A stretch of 64,000 nt of DNA from Rossellomorea vietnamensis (GTDB lineage Bacteria > Bacillota > Bacilli > Bacillales > Bacillaceae_B). Below are positions 1-9,344 of this stretch, piece after piece (the stretch's first letter is position 1; every line of letters starts with the position of its first letter). Position numbers and translations under genes: made by a program. Where the stretch lies: positions 58,970 to 122,969 of the forward strand of contig NZ_VTEI01000008.1 in assembly GCF_008180415.1 (NCBI RefSeq). The letters run 5' to 3'. Under the pieces are notes generated by a model, which was not told where the DNA came from, searched no databases, and was given only the letters and a program-made list of their open reading frames with translations.

Positions 1-345
1 AATCAAGAATATAGTAGGGTGAATAGAGCGTAAACACTATACTAAAAAGAGTAATCAAGATTATAGTAGGGTGAATAGAGCATAAACACTATACTAAAAA
101 GAGTAATCAAGATTATAGTAGGGTGAATAGAGCGTAAACACTATACTAAAAAGAGTAATCAAGATTATAGTAGGGTGAATAGAGCATAAACACTATACTA
201 AAAAGAGTAATCAAGAATATAGTAGGGTGAATAGAGCGTAAACACTATACTAAAAAGAGTAATCAAGATTATAGTAGGGTGATTAGAACGTAATCACTAT
301 ACTAAAAAGAGTAATCAAGATATAATATGGTGAATAGCAAATGAA
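1..345. repeat. 52-bp tandem repeat array, six units plus a decayed seventh
   Basis: Six head-to-tail units of exactly 52 bp begin at 1, 53, 105, 157, 209 and 261, followed by a degraded unit from 313. Units differ at only a few positions (for example agcg versus agca in the middle). Each unit contains TATAGT near its start and ACTATA about 20 bases later, so each can form a short imperfect hairpin, followed by a spacer containing actaaaaagag. The array may continue left of the window. No reading frame is supported. The spacer resembles the one between hairpins in the family B elements elsewhere in the window. Confidence 0.95.
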
Positions 346-444
346 CACCCAATTGAATGAGTAATACTTAACTGTGCCTTTAAGCAGACATTATTCTGAT
401 GGCAATCAATTTTAATAAGCAAAAGATAATTAGACAATTCTAAC

Positions 445-1359
445 TTAATCTTTTTGAATATAATGTGAGGTCCTGCCTGGTTTTATCAACTTAAAATTAT
501 TTGTAAGTACTTTGTGCATTGTAATTGCACTCTTGACGATTGAGCACCATTCTATTGCTGTTGACATAGTAAGATTTTTATCAGGAAACAAAAGTCTAAA
601 GTCTCTAATAGTTCTCACGACGGCGTCATGAGCATTTTCTCTGCCTTTACAGAAATTGCATGTTAGGATCAGCCTTCCATACTCTCTATAAAACTCTCCG
701 CAAACCGCACAAGTTATTCCCTTCTTAAGCTCTTGGTATTCATACCGAGGGATTTTGCTATAAGGGTTTTCATCTATTGTCATCGAGATCAATTTTTTTG
801 CAAGCTCAGTATGGGTTCTTTTTAAGAAGGAAGATTCCTGTTTCAGCTTTTGTATAAATCGCTGAAGTTGAGTGGGGTAAAGGATGGGCAGATCTGCTGG
901 TGCATTATAAAGATGAAATTGGGGATTCACAAAAACGGCGAAGGACTTGATGGGAATCTTGTAACCAAGTGTTTCCAAAACCTTTCGAAAAACAGGTTCA
1001 TTCCGTTTCAGCTGGAGAACAGGGTTTTTAGTATCAGATCCATCTAATCTGTAAAGATTTTCACCTTCTAAAATATGGTCTCCTTCATAGTTTTTAACCT
1101 CAAATAAATAAATTAACTTGGAAGTTAGAAGAATAGTATCGATTTGTACGAATGTAGTGCTTGGCATGAATTGCATGTCGGGAAGAAGTATCCGATTATC
1201 GAGAACTGGCTCAAGCCACTCGTCAAAAAGTTTCTCTCCAATGAATCCCTTTTCCAAACCAGCATAGAATTGTTTTTCTTTAGGGGGTAAATCCTTACGG
1301 AAATGAACCGCTCTATAAATTCTTAATTCCTTTGATTCAGTGCGTTCCTTTACTTTCAA
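445..1359 (-). CDS. NERD domain-containing protein
   Basis: This 304-residue protein carries a nuclease-related (NERD) domain in its first half. The region FIGEKLFDEWLEP is followed by VQIDTILL and LFEVKNYEG, which fit the D...E-x-K core of the restriction-endonuclease-like fold. The C-terminal part has two cysteine pairs (CAVCGEF and LTCNFC), probably a small zinc ribbon. The start is TTG at 1357-1359, ten bases after an AAAGGAG ribosome site. It stands alone on the minus strand. NERD proteins are common in bacilli and are inferred to act on DNA, but their substrate is generally unknown, so the biochemical role is not assigned here. Confidence 0.9.
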   Translation of the reverse strand: MKVKERTESKELRIYRAVHFRKDLPPKEKQFYAGLEKGFIGEKLFDEWLEPVLDNRILLPDMQFMPSTTFVQIDTILLTSKLIYLFEVKNYEGDHILEGENLYRLDGSDTKNPVLQLKRNEPVFRKVLETLGYKIPIKSFAVFVNPQFHLYNAPADLPILYPTQLQRFIQKLKQESSFLKRTHTELAKKLISMTIDENPYSKIPRYEYQELKKGITCAVCGEFYREYGRLILTCNFCKGRENAHDAVVRTIRDFRLLFPDKNLTMSTAIEWCSIVKSAITMHKVLTNNFKLIKPGRTSHYIQKD

Positions 1360-1382
1360 ATCAGCAGCACTCCTTTCAGTTT

Positions 1383-1703
1383 GATTTTACCATATATTTC
1401 ATGTAGTGGTCCTCTTAGGGAGCTTTGCGTGGGTAAGAAATATTGTGGATATTTATGCTAAGATCAATAATAAGATACATAAACAGTTAGGAGATTTGAT
1501 ATAAAAACACAACACAAATCCCTCATCCCTGCTACCATAACAATCTTCCTCCTCACAATAGCAATAATTCTAACTATAACTCCCTTGAATACGCTAAGAA
1601 AGCCTGCGTGGATAGCAGCAAGACGCCGGTAGTTGACCAAAATTTCCTCGCCCTCAATTGGTCTGTTTCCTGCAAGTAACATACCTAAGCTCTTAAAACA
1701 AAA
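1383..1703. other. intergenic stretch with no confident gene
   Basis: About 320 bases separate the NERD gene start from a family A element. A plus-strand frame from about 1501 to 1629 would encode a short hydrophobic peptide ending WIAARRR, but it has no normal start codon or ribosome site in frame. The minus-strand frame over the same bases is not convincing either. I see no gene here. Confidence 0.5.
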
Positions 1704-1894
1704 GGCTGTTTTCGCATAGATTGTTGCTTTCGGAAAAATCCCAGGAGCCGGATTTTTTCCCGGATACTAAGGGATTTCTCTCTAGTCAAAGAAAGCATCT
1801 CTTTTCTTTTCATGATTACCAGGTTATTAAGGTGAGTTATGATTAGTGTTTTTGGAATTAGTATAGAATAGCAACAAAGTTAACGAAAAGAGCC
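1704..1894. mobile_element. family A MITE-like element, copy A1
   Basis: This 191-bp non-coding element begins ggctgttttcgcatagattgt and ends with the complement of a similar sequence (aacgaaaagagcc), giving imperfect terminal inverted repeats of about 25 bp. The flanks aaacaaaa and aaatacaa agree at 6 of 8 positions, a decayed 8-bp target duplication. The same element recurs at 17811, 25018, 41803 and 48217. It has no room for a transposase and would be moved in trans. Confidence 0.8.
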
Positions 1895-1900
1895 AAATAC

Positions 1901-1930
1901 AAAAACGCCCAGAAGCCTCTGGGCGTTTTT
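1901..1930 (-). terminator. intrinsic terminator after the thioredoxin gene
   Basis: The sequence aaaaacgcccagaag is followed by cctctgggcgttttt. This makes a GC-rich CGCCCAGA/TCTGGGCG stem with A and T runs on either side. It lies 12 bases beyond the end of the minus-strand thioredoxin-like gene and ends the bdbC-thioredoxin operon. Confidence 0.85.
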
Positions 1931-1942
1931 GTGTACTATAGT

Positions 1943-2410
1943 CTATTTCACATTTTCCTTAAACCAGGCTTCAAATGTTTCGGCTGGCTGGGAGCTGACG
2001 ATTCGTGCTGTTTCTTGGCCATCTTCAAAGTGGATGATGGTCGGTGTTCCTTCGATATTGAATTGGTTCCAGGCTTGTTCAAATTCCAGGACATTGTATT
2101 GGAGGAGGTCGATACCCATGTCTTCTGCCATTGGGGCTACGATAGGTGTCGTAGCTTGACAGTGCGAGCAAGTCGGGCTGTAGAAGTAGACCGTAACATC
2201 CTCTTCATTTTCCAGTTTGGTTTGAAGCTCGTCCGGCAAAATCAGATTCTGGTAGTTGGGATCATCGAGCTGGTCGATGGTAGCTGGTTCCAGGTCTGCT
2301 TTATTGTATGGGTTGCCTTCTGCTGCCTGGTTTTGCTGCATGGTCGTGACGACCGCGATGGCAGCGAAGATACCGATTATGACTACTAAAAAGATGATGA
2401 CTTTTTTCAT
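1943..2410 (-). CDS. membrane-anchored thioredoxin-like thiol-disulfide oxidoreductase
   Basis: This 155-residue protein has an N-terminal membrane anchor (VIIFLVVIIGIFAAIAVV) and a thioredoxin fold facing outside. The active site is CSHC (YFYSPTCSHCQ, about residues 77-87), and the cis-proline loop is visible as EGTPTIIHF. It overlaps the end of bdbC by four bases, so the two are translationally coupled. The pairing implies that BdbC, a DsbB-type membrane oxidase, reoxidises or exchanges electrons with this protein in extracytoplasmic disulfide formation. The sequence does not settle whether it acts mainly as an oxidase or a reductase. B. subtilis BdbD is longer and has a different CxxC, so that symbol is not used. 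Confidence 0.88.
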   Translation of the reverse strand: MKKVIIFLVVIIGIFAAIAVVTTMQQNQAAEGNPYNKADLEPATIDQLDDPNYQNLILPDELQTKLENEEDVTVYFYSPTCSHCQATTPIVAPMAEDMGIDLLQYNVLEFEQAWNQFNIEGTPTIIHFEDGQETARIVSSQPAETFEAWFKENVK

Positions 2411-2835
2411 TTTTTATTCTCCCTTGTTGTTTTTAAGAGTAAAATACTGCTTATAAAGATAATGATGAATGCGGTTAATGCTAAGAATGGAATCGTGATG
2501 AATCCAAGCCAGTTGATATATTCACCTGTACATGGAACGCGCCCGCATGAAGGTGCGGTGTTATAGAGGAAATCGACTTTTTGCAAAGAATAATGATACA
2601 GGGAAGTTAAAATGCCGATTCCGGATAAAACGAGCGTATAGATGGCGATGGACGCATCTTTTTTCACGGCAGCAATTCCGAGGATGACAGCCATCGGATA
2701 CATGATGATGCGCTGGTACCAGCAAAGGACGCAGGGTTCATACTGTTTAACTTCAGAAAAGTACAAGCTTCCCAGCATGGCAATCAATGCGGCAGCGAAT
2801 GCCGTAAGTAACAGATTTTCTATTTTTTTATCCAT
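2407..2835 (-). CDS. bdbC: disulfide oxidoreductase BdbC (DsbB family)
   Basis: This 142-residue polytopic membrane protein has four predicted helices. It carries the two cysteine pairs expected of the DsbB/BdbC family: PCVLCWYQR after the first helix, and SCGRVPCTGEYINWLG in the second outer loop. The C-terminal stretch GFITIPFLALTAF is also typical. The enzyme passes electrons from the partner thiol oxidase to quinone. It is the first gene of a two-gene operon with the thioredoxin-like protein. The start ATG at 2833-2835 is preceded by GGAAACAATC, a modest ribosome site. Confidence 0.93.
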   Translation of the reverse strand: MDKKIENLLLTAFAAALIAMLGSLYFSEVKQYEPCVLCWYQRIIMYPMAVILGIAAVKKDASIAIYTLVLSGIGILTSLYHYSLQKVDFLYNTAPSCGRVPCTGEYINWLGFITIPFLALTAFIIIFISSILLLKTTRENKK

Positions 2836-3013
2836 GATTGTTTCCTTTCAATTGTTCTACCTCAAATTATAGTATGGGGGAACAGGTAAAGTAAAACCTC
2901 TTGTACTGAGTTTATCATAAAAGTTTACAAAAAAAATTCTCTTTTATAAATAGGGTATTTTATCCCAATGGCTCTAAGTTTTGAGGCCGGTTAATAGAAA
3001 GGAGTGGCTGGGT

Positions 3014-3565
3014 GTGAAGAGGACCTTAATTATTGGAGGCACAGGAATGCTTGGCGGTGTGGTTGATCACCTTGTGAAAAAAGGAGAGAAGGCAACTGTT
3101 CTGGCAAGGTCCAGAGAGAAATTTACCAGAATGCTGGAAAGGTTTGGCCTCTCGGAGCAGGAAGCAGCATTTCTTCAGGAGGATTATTTTGACACCCGCG
3201 CATTGATAAGAGCATTGATGGAGCATATTAAACTCAATGGAACGTTTGATGAGGCTGTGATATGGATGAGGAGTTCGGCAGAGGAATCCTTTGAGGCAGT
3301 CATGGAATTTTTAAGCAAAACCTGCGGACACTTGGATGTTTTCAGGCTGCATGGCAGTTCGGCAGCGTATCAGCCTCTTCCTGAAAATCATTTTCAGTCA
3401 ATAAACATGCATCATATCATTTTAGGGTTTAAAATAGAGGGTGGAGAATCCCGGTGGCTGACTAATGCAGAGATTTCTGAGGGAGTCAATGCAGCTTTGG
3501 AAACACGGATTCCCGTTGTAATTATAGGTGTTACAGAGCCTTGTCACAGGCGGCCGGGTTATTAG
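3014..3565 (+). CDS. short-chain dehydrogenase-like NAD(P)-binding protein
   Basis: The protein begins with a Rossmann dinucleotide-binding motif (TLIIGGTGMLGGVV), where GGTGMLG is the glycine-rich loop. It then has a typical adenine-binding stretch (ATVLARSREK). About 183 residues are encoded from a GTG at 3014, which sits nine bases after AAAGGAG; a longer frame from 2981 lacks a ribosome site. It has no classical Tyr-x3-Lys catalytic motif, so it may be an atypical SDR. Small proteins like this are annotated as short-chain dehydrogenases across Bacillus, and the substrate is unknown. It lies 62 bases upstream of yhcX on the same strand. Confidence 0.8.
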   Translation: MKRTLIIGGTGMLGGVVDHLVKKGEKATVLARSREKFTRMLERFGLSEQEAAFLQEDYFDTRALIRALMEHIKLNGTFDEAVIWMRSSAEESFEAVMEFLSKTCGHLDVFRLHGSSAAYQPLPENHFQSINMHHIILGFKIEGGESRWLTNAEISEGVNAALETRIPVVIIGVTEPCHRRPGY

Positions 3566-3627
3566 TTTATGGCCTGCTTTTTTCAGGGTGAAACATAAAG
3601 ATGAGTGCAAAAGGAGTGTTACGATAA

Positions 3628-5169
3628 ATGTCTGAAAAACTGGATTTATCTCAGTTTGAGAAAAAAATGATTATAAGGCAGACGCAGCATAAGGACATAG
3701 AGAATATCATCAAGATGCAGAATGTCTGCTTCCCGGGCATGGATCCTTGGAAGAGGGATCATCTGGAAAGCCATTTGGAAGTATTCCCTGAAGGACAGCT
3801 GGTGGCGGAACTGGAGGGGGAAATCATTGGTTCCTGTTCCAGCCTGGTCATCAACTTTGATGAGTATGATGACCGCCATTCATGGGACGATGTAACGGAT
3901 AACGGGTATATCACGAATCATAACCCTGAAGGATACAATTTATATGGAATCGAAGTGATGGTTCACCCTGATTACCGCAGGATGAAGGTCGGCCATCGTT
4001 TATATGAAGCAAGGAAGGAACTTGCCCGCCAGCTCAATCTGAAAAGCATCATCATAGGCGGACGGATCCCTAATTTCCATCTGCATTCAGATGAGATGTT
4101 ACCGAGAGAGTATGTTGATTCTGTATCAAGGCATAAGATTTATGATCCGGTCCTGTCATTTCAGTTGATGAATGGATTCACGCTTATGAGGATTAACCCG
4201 AACTACTTGCCGGATGATACAAAATCCAAAAAATACGCCACCTTGATGGAATGGAACAACGTTGATTACCGCCCATCCAGCAAGAGGCATTTTAAGACAA
4301 GCTACCCTGTCAGAATTTGTGTCGTTCAATACATGATGCGGAAAATCAATTCTTTTGAAGAGTTTGCGAACCAGGTCGAGTACTTTACAGACGTAGCATC
4401 CGATGCCAAATCAGACTTCGTGGTCTTTCCTGAAATCTTCACATCCCAGCTGATGTCTTTCCTTGATGAAAAGTCACCAAGTTTGGCCATTCGCAAGTTG
4501 ACTGAGTACACAGAGGAATATATAGAACTGTTCACAGATCTTGCCGTCCGTTACAATGTCAATATCATTGGAGGATCTCACTTCGTTAAAGAGGAAGACG
4601 ATGAGATTTACAACATTGCTTATTTGTTCCGCCGTGACGGAACAATAGAAAAGCAGTATAAGATTCACATCACACCGAATGAACGGAAATGGTGGGGAAT
4701 CAGTCCCGGCGACCGAGTCAAAGTCTTCGATACAGACTGCGGCCGAATTGCCATCCAAATTTGTTATGATATTGAGTTCCCTGAGCTCGCTCGCATCGCC
4801 ACGGACCGGGGAGCGAAAATCATATTCACGCCTTTCTGTACGGAAGACCGTCAAGGCTACCTGCGGGTGCGCTATTGTGCACAGGCGCGTGCTGTTGAAA
4901 ATCAAATTTACACAGTCATTTCCGGTACCGTTGGAAATCTTCCTCAGACCGAGAACATGGATATCCAATACGCACAGTCAGGGATTTTCGCTCCTTCAGA
5001 CTTTGAGTTTGCCCGTGACGGCATAGTCGGAGAAACGAACCCGAATATCGAAATGGTGATGATTGGCGATGTCGATCTTGAAGTCCTCAGACGCCAGCGC
5101 CAGTCTGGTACTGTCAGGCAGCTGAAAGACCGCCGCCATGATGTTTATGGTGTAAAATATAACAGGTAA
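3628..5169 (+). CDS. yhcX: bifunctional GNAT acetyltransferase / carbon-nitrogen hydrolase YhcX
   Basis: This 513-residue protein matches the length and two-domain layout of B. subtilis YhcX. Residues 1-215 form a GNAT acetyltransferase with the acetyl-CoA loop VHPDYRRMKVGHRLYEA. Residues 225-513 form a nitrilase-superfamily amidohydrolase with its Glu-Lys-Cys triad visible as VVFPEIFTSQ, YKIHITPNER and IQICYDIEFPE. The natural substrate is not established. The neighbouring pgcA and yhcYZ reproduce the B. subtilis order. The coding region ends six bases before a family B element that appears to split its terminator. Confidence 0.95.
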   Translation: MSEKLDLSQFEKKMIIRQTQHKDIENIIKMQNVCFPGMDPWKRDHLESHLEVFPEGQLVAELEGEIIGSCSSLVINFDEYDDRHSWDDVTDNGYITNHNPEGYNLYGIEVMVHPDYRRMKVGHRLYEARKELARQLNLKSIIIGGRIPNFHLHSDEMLPREYVDSVSRHKIYDPVLSFQLMNGFTLMRINPNYLPDDTKSKKYATLMEWNNVDYRPSSKRHFKTSYPVRICVVQYMMRKINSFEEFANQVEYFTDVASDAKSDFVVFPEIFTSQLMSFLDEKSPSLAIRKLTEYTEEYIELFTDLAVRYNVNIIGGSHFVKEEDDEIYNIAYLFRRDGTIEKQYKIHITPNERKWWGISPGDRVKVFDTDCGRIAIQICYDIEFPELARIATDRGAKIIFTPFCTEDRQGYLRVRYCAQARAVENQIYTVISGTVGNLPQTENMDIQYAQSGIFAPSDFEFARDGIVGETNPNIEMVMIGDVDLEVLRRQRQSGTVRQLKDRRHDVYGVKYNR

Positions 5170-5174
5170 CAATG

Positions 5175-5848
5175 AAAAGGCCGCTTATTAAAGGGCACTG
5201 AAAATCTATCAAGTTTAATAATCTGCTTGTTATGATCAAAGATAAAGTCAACTATCCTTCCTTGAATAGGAAGAGAAGTTGACTTTTTTCTTTGAAAGCA
5301 ATGTATGGGCTGCTCTTAACTGCATTAGATTTAAGTTTTATTTTTGGGGAACATCGCCTGCCGGGCTGGAAGGGCCCTTTTCAACTAGTGATGGAAAGAT
5401 GCTGATTCAAGGGGTGACCGGTGGCACTTATCCATGTCGTTCAGTATTTTAGATAGTAAATAGAGGAAAAAGGTTCCCTTATTTACTGCAAAACACGAAA
5501 AAGAGTTAAAATAGGGGAATAAATTTCCCTTATTTCACTTAATACACTAGAAAAATGTACTTTTTTATCATATAAGGGAAAATAGTTCCTCTATTCACCC
5601 CGAAATGAGCTTGAATTTGCAATTAAGGGAAAAAAGTTCCTTTATTTTTACCGCTGGGTACCCAATTAAGGAACTAACTTGCCGCTTTTGCTATAAAGTA
5701 CATTCCATCAGGCACACAACCAAGTGGAGCGGGTATCTTGAACGGAAACCAGCACTTATTCATAAACACCTCAAGCGGAAAAGGCCCGATTCTGTATTAA
5801 AAATCTTTGGTGGACTTTTCAGTACCTTCGCTTATTAGCGGTCTTTTT
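5175..5848. repeat. family B hairpin-rich element, copy B1
   Basis: The element core starts CACTGAAAATCTAT near 5196 and ends near GGACTTTTCAGT. It contains a strong terminator-like hairpin at 5244-5289 and four tandem hairpins near 5461, 5508, 5573 and 5624, each built on AAGGGAA...TTCCCTT-like arms in A/T-rich spacers. Outside the core, AAAAGGCCGCTTATTAA on the left pairs with TTATTAGCGGTCTTTTTTT on the right. These arms look like the two halves of an intrinsic terminator for yhcX. Short frames inside the element are not genes. Related copies lie at 25.2, 27.3, 48.2 and 59.6 kb. Confidence 0.85.
5244..5289 (+). terminator. terminator-like hairpin carried inside family B copy B1
   Basis: AAAGTCAACT pairs with AGTTGACTTT, and the inner CTTCCT pairs with AGGAAG. 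Together they make a long stem followed by six Ts. Versions of the same hairpin occur in copies B3 (near 27350) and B4 (near 48410), so it belongs to the element rather than to the local gene. Confidence 0.75.
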
Positions 5849-5850
5849 TT

Positions 5851-6348
5851 TGCTGTCTAGAAACATTTATTAAATGTAGAATTCTCATGTGCATTACAGA
5901 AACTCAATAACATTTGTAAATAGACGTAACGCTATTACTCTCTATTTCTTTGGCATGAAGAAAATCAGGAACCGAAAACCAATCCATCCAAAAGGGATTC
6001 CCGAGAATCAACCACCTCACTGCTCCCAAAAATCGCCTTTCCTGTGGTAATATAAAAGGAATGAAAAGGTTGTCAAATGCTCATTTTCAGAGATTGTTTT
6101 TTTACTATCCTGCTGCCACACCTTATAAATGGGATTGGAAGGAAGCCTCTTGCACCCTTGTGATCAGCGAGCGATCCAGTTTTAGCATCCGATTCTGGGA
6201 TGGAGAAGAAAATTCCATCCTTAGCAGCAGTTTTATAGGATAATCACAAACGGCCATTAATACAAAAACAGCTTTGTCAAAAAAAGGCGGATTCTTTTAA
6301 AAGGAAAAGGGTCATCCACCAAGAACTACATATAGTAAGTCATCGACA
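5851..6348. other. intergenic region upstream of pgcA
   Basis: About 500 bases without a supported gene. A 60-codon plus-strand frame at 6061-6243 starts directly on AAAGGA with no spacer and resembles nothing I recognise. No clear promoter was found. The pgcA ribosome site AGGAGG lies at the right-hand edge. Confidence 0.5.
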
Positions 6349-6361
6349 GGAGGAGATTAAC

Positions 6362-8107
6362 TTGAATTGGAAAACGGCTTGGGAGAAATGGGATTCCCAT
6401 CAGGAACTTGATCAGGAGATGCGCAGTCTTTTGACTGAAATGAAAGACGATGAAAAGAGTCTGGAAGACGCGTTTTATAAAGATTTAGAGTTTGGAACAG
6501 GCGGCATGCGCGGAGAAATCGGTGCAGGCATCAACCGCATGAATGTCTATACAGTAAGAAAAGCATCGGAAGGCTTGGCTCAATACATCTTGTCTCATGG
6601 AGAAGATGCGAAGAAGCGCGGTGTGGCAATCGCTTATGATTCCCGCCATAAGTCTCCTGAGTTTGCGATGGAGGCAGCGAAAACGTTGGCTTCCCGCGGT
6701 ATCCAGACGTATGTGTTTGATGAATTGAAGCCGACCCCGGAGCTTTCTTTTGCCGTGAGATCTCTGCAAGCCTACTCCGGGATTGTGGTGACAGCGAGCC
6801 ATAACCCGCCGGAATACAACGGATATAAAGTGTATGGTGAAGATGGGGCGCAGCTTCCTCCAAAAAAAGCGGATGAAGTGATTGCCAAAGTGAATGAAAT
6901 TGAAAATGAACTTAGAATCGATGTGAAATCTGAAAATGAATTAAAAGAAGAGGGTCTTATCAAAATGATCGGGGAAGAAATTGATCAATCCTATCTTGAG
7001 CACCTTCTCTCAATCTCAGAGAAGCCCCAGATTTCAAAGGAAACTGACCTGAGCATCGTGTTTTCGCCGCTGCACGGCACAGCTTTAAAGATGGTTGAAA
7101 GAGGGCTGGATGCACTAGGCTACACGGACGTCCATATTGTCAAAGAACAGTCTGTCCCTGATCCTGAATTTTCGACAGTGAAATCGCCGAACCCTGAGGA
7201 TAAGGCAGCATTTGAGCTTGCGATCCGCGATGGTAAAGAAAAGGATGCGGATATCCTCATTGCCACTGATCCTGATGCAGACCGTCTTGGCGTGGCTGTA
7301 AAGGATAAAGATGGAGAGTACGTTCTGCTGACAGGCAACCAAACAGGAGCAGTCCTGATTGATTATATTCTCGGCAGGAAAAAAGAGAAGAACATGATAC
7401 CGGATAACGGAAGAGTGTTTAAGACCATCGTAACCTCCGAGCTTGGCAGAAAAGTAGCCGAGTCCTACGGCGCGTCTGTCGAGGATGTTCTGACAGGATT
7501 TAAATTCATTGGTGAAAAAATCAAAAACTATGAAGAGTCCGGAGAGTATCAGTTCCTGTTTGGTTACGAAGAAAGCTATGGTTATTTGATTGGAGACTTC
7601 GCCCGTGATAAGGATGCAGTTCAGGCTGTGTTAATGGCTGTCGAAGCAGCTGCATACTTCAAACAGCAGGGCAAAACGCTGTATGATGCCCTTTTAGATC
7701 TCTATGAGCGATTCGGGTATTACCAAGAGGGTCTGGAGTCACTTACTTTAAAAGGAAAAGAAGGTGCAGAGCAGATTCAGTCCATCCTTTCATCCTTCAG
7801 GGAAGAACCTTTGAAAGAAATTAAAGGACTTGCCGTGGCAAAAGTGGAGGATTACAAAACAAGCTTGAGTACGAGGCTTGAGGATGGGTTGGAAGAAACA
7901 ATCTCACTTCCGAAATCCAACGTGATCAAATATTTCCTTGAAGACGGTTCATGGATCTGCCTCCGTCCATCTGGCACGGAGCCTAAGATCAAGTTCTACT
8001 TCAGTGTCACTGGTAAATCGCTCGAGCAAAGCCAGGAAAAGTTAGAGGGGCTGAAGAAGGCGCTTATGGAAAAAATCAATAATATGGTGAACTCTTTCGC
8101 AGGATAA
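6362..8107 (+). CDS. pgcA: alpha-phosphoglucomutase PgcA
   Basis: This 581-residue alpha-D-phosphohexomutase matches B. subtilis PgcA in length. It interconverts glucose-6-phosphate and glucose-1-phosphate, supplying UDP-glucose for glycolipid and wall-polymer synthesis. The family motifs are in order: substrate entry [10 protein letters not shown] (about residue 45), the phosphoserine loop [11 protein letters not shown] (about 144), the metal loop [10 protein letters not shown] (about 301), GYEESYGY in the sugar-binding domain, and the phosphate-binding loop [11 protein letters not shown] near the C terminus. It starts with TTG at 6362, seven bases after a good AGGAGG site. A hairpin terminator overlaps the stop. 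Confidence 0.95.
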   Translation: MNWKTAWEKWDSHQELDQEMRSLLTEMKDDEKSLEDAFYKDLEFGTGGMRGEIGAGINRMNVYTVRKASEGLAQYILSHGEDAKKRGVAIAYDSRHKSPEFAMEAAKTLASRGIQTYVFDELKPTPELSFAVRSLQAYSGIVVTASHNPPEYNGYKVYGEDGAQLPPKKADEVIAKVNEIENELRIDVKSENELKEEGLIKMIGEEIDQSYLEHLLSISEKPQISKETDLSIVFSPLHGTALKMVERGLDALGYTDVHIVKEQSVPDPEFSTVKSPNPEDKAAFELAIRDGKEKDADILIATDPDADRLGVAVKDKDGEYVLLTGNQTGAVLIDYILGRKKEKNMIPDNGRVFKTIVTSELGRKVAESYGASVEDVLTGFKFIGEKIKNYEESGEYQFLFGYEESYGYLIGDFARDKDAVQAVLMAVEAAAYFKQQGKTLYDALLDLYERFGYYQEGLESLTLKGKEGAEQIQSILSSFREEPLKEIKGLAVAKVEDYKTSLSTRLEDGLEETISLPKSNVIKYFLEDGSWICLRPSGTEPKIKFYFSVTGKSLEQSQEKLEGLKKALMEKINNMVNSFAG

Positions 8108-8131
8108 GGCATTTGCCTTTTCCTGTTTTTT
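8101..8131 (+). terminator. intrinsic terminator of pgcA
   Basis: AGGATAAGGC, the loop attt, then GCCTTTTCCT form an interrupted stem overlapping the stop codon, followed by gtttttt. Confidence 0.6.
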
Positions 8132-8259
8132 AGGGGTTTTCAGTGAAATTATTATACATATAAAGCAGCAGCTGGGTGTTGTTCAATTGCTGCCTAACCC
8201 AGCACCAGCTAAGGGCTGACAGGCTTGCTGTGATTTTACATCAGGAAAGGGTGTTTGCC

Positions 8260-8979
8260 ATGGGAAATAAAGTCGCCATCGTAACAGGTGCCTCCAGAGG
8301 AATAGGAACTGAAATTGCACGACATTTATTAAGGAACTCTTTTAAAGTTTCTGTAGTCGGAAGTTCTAAGCAAATTCATGAAACAGCTGAAAAGTTAAAG
8401 GCTGAAGGGTTGAATGAAATTTACTCTATTAAAGCAGATGCAGGAAATGAGTATGATGTGTCGAGAGCTGTTGAGGAAACGGCCAAGAGGTTTGGAAAGG
8501 TCGACCTCCTTGTGAATAATGCGGGAATCGGCTTCTTTAAACCAACTGAGGAAGTAACCTCTGAAGAGTGGAAAAAACTGTTTGATGTCAATGTGCACGG
8601 AGTGTTTTACTTCTCCAAAGCAGTCCTTCCTTATATGAAGCTGCAGAAGTCAGGCACCATCATCACCATCACTTCAGATGTTGCCCGTTACACCATTCCT
8701 AATGGTTCTGCCTATGTCGCCAGTAAGTACGCGGTTCAAGGGTTCTGCGGTTCGCTGGCTCAGGAAGTAAGAGAACACGGTATAAGAGTGGGCACAGTGA
8801 ATCCCGGAATGGTGGATACGTACTTTGCCGGCTCCACCCAGGGGCTGCCCGAAAAGGGGGATTTGCTGAAGGTTGAAGATATAGCCAGCGCTGTATTGTA
8901 TATGGCATCAGCACCAAAGCACATGGTGATCGATGAGATGAAAATTCATCCTCTGGTACAAGATTACCCAATAAGCTGA
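8260..8979 (+). CDS. SDR family oxidoreductase (3-oxoacyl-reductase-like)
   Basis: This classical short-chain dehydrogenase is about 239 residues. The cofactor motif is TGASRGIGTEIA at the N terminus, followed by LVNNAGIGFF. The catalytic Ser-Tyr-Lys set is visible in TITSDVARY and SAYVASKYAVQG, and NPGMVDT follows. It resembles FabG-type ketoreductases, but its C-terminal VIDEMKIHPLVQ matches the broader group of bacillar SDRs of unknown substrate. ATG at 8260 is chosen because it follows AGGAAAGG with a normal spacer, whereas an upstream in-frame start at 8176 does not. It is a single-gene unit with its own terminator. Confidence 0.88.
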   Translation: MGNKVAIVTGASRGIGTEIARHLLRNSFKVSVVGSSKQIHETAEKLKAEGLNEIYSIKADAGNEYDVSRAVEETAKRFGKVDLLVNNAGIGFFKPTEEVTSEEWKKLFDVNVHGVFYFSKAVLPYMKLQKSGTIITITSDVARYTIPNGSAYVASKYAVQGFCGSLAQEVREHGIRVGTVNPGMVDTYFAGSTQGLPEKGDLLKVEDIASAVLYMASAPKHMVIDEMKIHPLVQDYPIS

Positions 8980-8991
8980 GACTCGTGGCTG

Positions 8992-9028
8992 CACCAGGCA
9001 GGTTTCATTACGCCCGGTGATTTTTTTA
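8992..9028 (+). terminator. intrinsic terminator after the SDR gene
   Basis: CACCAGGC and GCCCGGTG pair across a 12-base loop and are followed by seven Ts. Confidence 0.65.
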
Positions 9029-9331
9029 ATAGTCTGGAGACCGCTCCCCCGACTGGAGTCCATGTCATGGAAAAGGAGTCAATTAGGTTCATATAGAAAT
9101 ATATTACTTCCGTTGCCCCTGTCCAGCATGGGCAGACGATATTTGTTTAATCGATATAAAGAATAGTTTCTGCAACTAAAGTCGTAGAAGGGTCTCCCTC
9201 TTCTAGGCGATACCCTGCGCAGGGGAAATTAATATACTGTAATATAAGTTGGTTATGGCTTGTAAAGACCTTTTCGAACGATAGTTATCTTGTAGTGCAA
9301 CAGAGTTTGAGTGTAAACAGCTTTTTATAAA
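9029..9331. other. leader region upstream of yhcY
   Basis: About 300 bases with no gene. It includes a small inverted repeat, gtagaaggg/ccctcttctag, near 9183-9206. The region presumably holds the yhcYZ promoter, but I cannot place one with confidence. Confidence 0.4.
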
Positions 9332-9344
9332 GGAGGTCAGCCTT

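Noticed and set aside
1..345. CRISPR array
   Set aside because: The whole 52-bp unit repeats, with no unique spacers and no cas genes nearby.
1464..1682. 72-codon minus-strand frame and an antisense hydrophobic frame
   Set aside because: Neither has a usable start with a ribosome site or any recognisable family.
5605..5838. Short frames inside family B elements (also at 27649, 48712, 59940)
   Set aside because: They lie within non-coding hairpin repeats and are not conserved as a protein between copies.
6061..6243. 60-codon frame upstream of pgcA
   Set aside because: The ribosome-like AAAGGA touches the start codon, no homologue is recalled, and base composition is that of the intergenic region.
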